Shown here in pieces: positions 61,323 to 64,000 of a stretch of 64,000 nt of DNA. Within the stretch, counting starts at the first letter, position 1; each line of letters opens with the position of its first letter. The position numbers and the translations under genes were made by a program. A model generated the notes under the pieces. That model ran no database searches, was not told the origin of the DNA, and saw only the letters and a program-made list of their open reading frames with translations. The stretch spans positions 1-64,000 of the forward strand of contig JAIKWZ010000043.1 of assembly GCA_024684375.1 (NCBI GenBank), in the 5' to 3' direction. This DNA comes from Clostridiales bacterium (GTDB lineage: Bacteria; Bacillota; Clostridia; Christensenellales; Aristaeellaceae).

Positions 61323-62449
61323 AACAGTACGTCAGATACTTTTTCGCCCTGTTCGTCAGGGCGCTGCTGACTCCTCTCACCCTGCTGCCGATAAAACGCA
61401 ACAGGGTGCTGTTTGTGTCCTATCGGGGCACCAAGTATTCCTGCAGCCCCAAGGCGATCAGCGAAGCGCTGGAAACGCTAGCGGGCGGAAAGCTGGAGAT
61501 CAACTGGGGGCTCAGGCATCCCGAAAACTACGCTTATCTGGCCGGGCGGAAAATAAACGTACTGAACGACCGCGGCTTTAAATTTATTTACCGCGCCCTG
61601 ACCAGCCGCGTCGTGGTCACGAACATCCATTATAAGCCCTTCCTGCCCCGCCGCAGGGGACAGTTCTTCATAAACACCTGGCACGGCGGCGGGCTGTACA
61701 AGCGGGAAGGGATGCAAAAGGGCGTACAGCTCAAGTACCTCCGCCTGCAGGGCATACGCAGGGGGGCGTATCTGTCCTCCTCCCTTGAATTCACTAAACA
61801 GGTCATCCGCAACAGCTTCGGATGGACAGGCGAAGTGCTGGAATGGGGGCTCCCCCGCAACGACGTGCTTTTGTCAGACAAAAGGAACGAGCTCCGCGAG
61901 TCGGCGCGCGCCCGTCTGGGATGGACAGACAAAAGCATCGCGCTGTACGCGCCCACCTGGCGCGACGACCAATCCCGGTTCGAGCCCTTCGACGCAGCTG
62001 AAGTCAGAGCCGCGCTCGGCAGGCGCTTCGGCGGAAAGTGGGAAGTCTGGTACAGGGGGCATTACTATTCCGACTCCGCTGCGTTATGCCTGGACGGGGA
62101 CGTGAGCGGCGAGGAGGACATGCAGCCCCTGCTTTTGGCCGCGGACTGCCTGATAACCGACTATTCCTCCTCCATATGGGACGCCTCACTGTGCGGCCTT
62201 AAGACCTTTTTGTACTGTCCGGATATCGCGCATTATATCGCAATCCGCAACTTCAGAAGCGACATAAGCACCTGGCCGGGCGTGTTCTGCGCGGACAGGC
62301 AGAGCCTGACGGAAAACATCCTTTCCTTCGACGAGGCCGCCTACGCGGACAGGATCGCACGCCATCACGCCGCGCTTGGGAACTGTGAGACCGGCCGCGC
62401 TTCCCTGCTGACCGCGGAAAGGATACTCAGGGAGTGTACTCACGCCTGA
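61319..62449 (+). CDS. CDP-glycerol glycerophosphotransferase (TagF/TagB-like)
   Basis: Encodes 376 residues. Features of the family are INTWHGGGLYKREG (cofactor-binding His region), WGLPRNDVLLSD, ALYAPTWRDD and a C-terminal LITDYSSSIWDASLCGLK with a conserved Asp-Tyr-Ser-Ser. The family transfers glycerol phosphate or other polyol phosphates onto wall or capsule polymers at the inner face of the membrane. It overlaps the GT2-LicD gene by 4 nt. Together the three genes suggest a phosphodiester-decorated surface polysaccharide. Confidence 0.92.
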   Translation: MKQYVRYFFALFVRALLTPLTLLPIKRNRVLFVSYRGTKYSCSPKAISEALETLAGGKLEINWGLRHPENYAYLAGRKINVLNDRGFKFIYRALTSRVVVTNIHYKPFLPRRRGQFFINTWHGGGLYKREGMQKGVQLKYLRLQGIRRGAYLSSSLEFTKQVIRNSFGWTGEVLEWGLPRNDVLLSDKRNELRESARARLGWTDKSIALYAPTWRDDQSRFEPFDAAEVRAALGRRFGGKWEVWYRGHYYSDSAALCLDGDVSGEEDMQPLLLAADCLITDYSSSIWDASLCGLKTFLYCPDIAHYIAIRNFRSDISTWPGVFCADRQSLTENILSFDEAAYADRIARHHAALGNCETGRASLLTAERILRECTHA

Positions 62450-62485
62450 CACGCGCTCCCGCCGGTCCAAGTCTCCCCCGTCACA

Positions 62486-62539
62486 GCCGCCCAGCGCCAC
62501 TGCGGCGGACGCTCACAGGGCTTGACGCGGCGGTTTTTT
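62486..62539 (+). terminator. Probable terminator of the surface polysaccharide operon
   Basis: GC-rich dyads (GCCGCC at 62486 against GGCGG at 62529-62533) run into six T residues (62534-62539). Alternative inner pairings exist, so the exact stem is uncertain. Confidence 0.5.
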
Positions 62540-62627
62540 ATACCCGGCGGGCGGCCGGTTGTCCCGTAAACGGCGGCGCGTCTTAGCCGCGAGTGCCGCC
62601 CGGAACGCTTATCGGGAGGTGACTTCT

Positions 62628-63344
62628 GTGCACGCGGGGATCCAGATCTCCAGCTTCAGGCCCCTTATGACAGATCTGCCCGGGCTTGAGCGCGTATTAG
62701 CCTTTATGCGCCGGATCGGCTGCGAATACACCCAGCTGCAATGGATCGACAGGCGCATCCGCCCCCGGGACGTAGCCTGCGCGCTTGACAGGTACGGCAT
62801 CAAAGCGCTGGGCGTGCAGGACAAGGCCCGCGCCGTTTTTGACGATCCTGCATATTACCTTGAGCTTTGCAGGGCGACGAACGCCGGCGACCTTTGCGTA
62901 AGCGGCGCCGGAGAAACGGGAACGGACGCCCTGCTTAAGGAGCTTGATTCCATTCGCGCTGCGAGCGGGAATACGTCGCTCACGTTTTCGTTCCATCCCA
63001 CGGGAGGAGATTTCGAAGAAGCGCTGGATAGCGTGATGCGGCAGTCCGGAGAGCTTCGCCTCACGCTAGACGTCTGCCAGGCGCACGACGCCGGAAGGTC
63101 CGTCAGGGACATCATCCGCAGATATGCCGGCAGGATAGAGATGGTGCACTTTAAGGACAGGGCAGCCGACGGCGCGCTGTGCCCAGTCGGAAATGGCGTT
63201 ATCGACTTTGAGGAGGCCGCGCTCGCGTGCTCGGAAGCGGGCGTCGGAACGCTGCTTGCGGAACAGGAGACCTGGAATGACGCCTTTTGCGATGTAGGAC
63301 TTGGGTTCAAATACACACGGAAACTTGCCGCAAAATACATTTGA
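62628..63344 (+). CDS. Sugar phosphate isomerase/epimerase-like TIM-barrel protein
   Basis: Encodes 238 residues of the xylose isomerase-like TIM-barrel superfamily. Typical metal-ligand segments are TFSFHPTGG, LTLDVCQAHDAG, EMVHFKDRA and LAEQETWNDA (Glu/Asp/His/Glu pattern). Members isomerise or epimerise keto-sugars or act on inositols. The start is a GTG at 62628: GGGAGGTGA lies 6 nt upstream and the longer frame to 62559 has no ribosome binding site. The gene is about 60 nt upstream of a GH31 gene, so they probably share a sugar pathway. Confidence 0.85.
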   Translation: MHAGIQISSFRPLMTDLPGLERVLAFMRRIGCEYTQLQWIDRRIRPRDVACALDRYGIKALGVQDKARAVFDDPAYYLELCRATNAGDLCVSGAGETGTDALLKELDSIRAASGNTSLTFSFHPTGGDFEEALDSVMRQSGELRLTLDVCQAHDAGRSVRDIIRRYAGRIEMVHFKDRAADGALCPVGNGVIDFEEAALACSEAGVGTLLAEQETWNDAFCDVGLGFKYTRKLAAKYI

Positions 63345-63405
63345 TGTCAATTCGTGCAAAAGCGCCCCGTGGTCTTGCCGTGGGGGCGAAGCGAGGGACG
63401 ACGCG

Positions 63406-64000
63406 ATGAAAACAGCCTTCGAACCGGGAGAAGTTTGGTGGGGCGGCGCAAGCGCGGGCCGCTATCCGATTAAGGAAACCGACACGTATACCGAAAACCT
63501 GATCGACTGCTCCACATCAGCCGGCAATCAGGCAATGCCGTTTTTTGTATCCAGCCACGGCAGATACGTGTGGAGCGACACGCCCTTTACGGTCACTGCC
63601 CAAAACGGCGTGCTCAGCTTTGAAGGCGGCGAGCCTCGCCTCGTCAGGGCGGGAGACAGCCTGAAGGATGCCTATCTCGCCGCGCAGAAGGCGCACTTTC
63701 CCTGCAACGGCAGAAAGCTGCCCGAGGTGTTTTTTCAGCGTCCTCAGCTCAATACATGGATGGAGTTCACTTATTACGTGACTCAGGAGAGTGTGCTGGA
63801 CTTCGCCAGGAGCTGGCTTGACAACGGCTTTGAGCCGGGCGTGTTCATTATCGACGAGGGCTGGGAAAGGCTCCACGGCATATGGGAGTTCGATGCCGCC
63901 CGCTTCCCCGATCCCAAAGCCATGGTAAGGCAGCTGCATGAGTGGGGCTTTACGGTGATGCTGTGGGTGGTCCCCTACGTCTGCCCCGTAGGGCCGGAAT
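63406..64000 (+). CDS. GH31-family alpha-glycosidase, cut by the right edge
   Basis: The open frame from the ATG at 63406 runs to the window end (198 codons, no stop). Visible GH31 features are PEVFFQRPQLNTWMEFTYY, DNGFEPGVFIIDEGWE (start of the catalytic barrel) and WEFDAARFPDPKAM followed by VMLWVVPYV. The catalytic Asp region is beyond the edge. GH31 enzymes include alpha-glucosidases, alpha-xylosidases and sulfoquinovosidases; the type cannot be fixed. GAGGGA precedes the ATG. No signal peptide is seen. Confidence 0.85.
   Translation, partial: MKTAFEPGEVWWGGASAGRYPIKETDTYTENLIDCSTSAGNQAMPFFVSSHGRYVWSDTPFTVTAQNGVLSFEGGEPRLVRAGDSLKDAYLAAQKAHFPCNGRKLPEVFFQRPQLNTWMEFTYYVTQESVLDFARSWLDNGFEPGVFIIDEGWERLHGIWEFDAARFPDPKAMVRQLHEWGFTVMLWVVPYVCPVGPE

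Overview
The window looks like the chromosome of a strictly anaerobic, GC-rich member of the Clostridia, probably from a gut or rumen. Evidence: a large (Bacillus/Clostridium-type) SRP RNA; rubrerythrin, flavodiiron protein and superoxide reductase; RNase J with a YlbF protein; a PhoH-PgpH cluster; consensus sigma-A promoters with AGGAGG-type ribosome binding sites; and many sugar-processing genes. The lineage is inferred from gene content only. I saw no rRNA, tRNA, CRISPR array, prophage or insertion sequence.

Layout. 1-10 kb: SRP RNA (cut by the left edge), cutC, a DUF1508 protein, a Nudix hydrolase, rubrerythrin, the operon rnj-ylbF-mltG, and a heterodimeric ABC exporter. 10-13.3 kb: a 1030-residue MscS-type channel fused to two extracytoplasmic sensor-like regions. 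13.6-20.8 kb: a complete F-type ATP synthase operon (atpZ-I-B-E-F-H-A-G-D-C). Its c subunit has a two-carboxylate sodium-type site and its a subunit carries an apparent extra membrane hairpin. 21-23.3 kb: a Zn/Cd P-type ATPase with an ArsR/SmtB repressor and two overlapping perfect operators. 23.3-28.7 kb: peptidases, a DMT permease with a large insert, and an oxygen/superoxide-removal operon.

28.7-33.1 kb: the small membrane protein-phoH-pgpH operon, ending in an unusual single-ORF fusion of a HypB-type GTPase to cytidine deaminase. 33.2-38.5 kb: tilS (with a puzzling start), hpt, a NahK-like sugar kinase, a URO-D family protein and small genes. 38.7-50.8 kb: sugar metabolism, with an oxidoreductase, serine hydrolase, (alpha/alpha)6 glycosidase, MATE exporter, GH94 phosphorylase, GH78 rhamnosidase and a nucleotidyltransferase.

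50.8-58.7 kb: an FbpABC-like importer (binding protein, double-domain permease, ATPase) whose permease and ATPase genes are separated by an unclassified glycyl radical enzyme and its activase. A 28-bp relic of the permease 3' end just upstream of the ATPase suggests that the enzyme pair was inserted into an older importer operon. This is the best candidate in the window for an undescribed system: import of a small molecule coupled to radical cleavage, elimination or decarboxylation. 58.9-62.4 kb: surface polysaccharide genes (sugar-phosphate transferase, GT2-LicD fusion, TagF-like protein). 62.6-64 kb: a sugar isomerase-like protein and the start of a GH31 glycosidase cut by the right edge.
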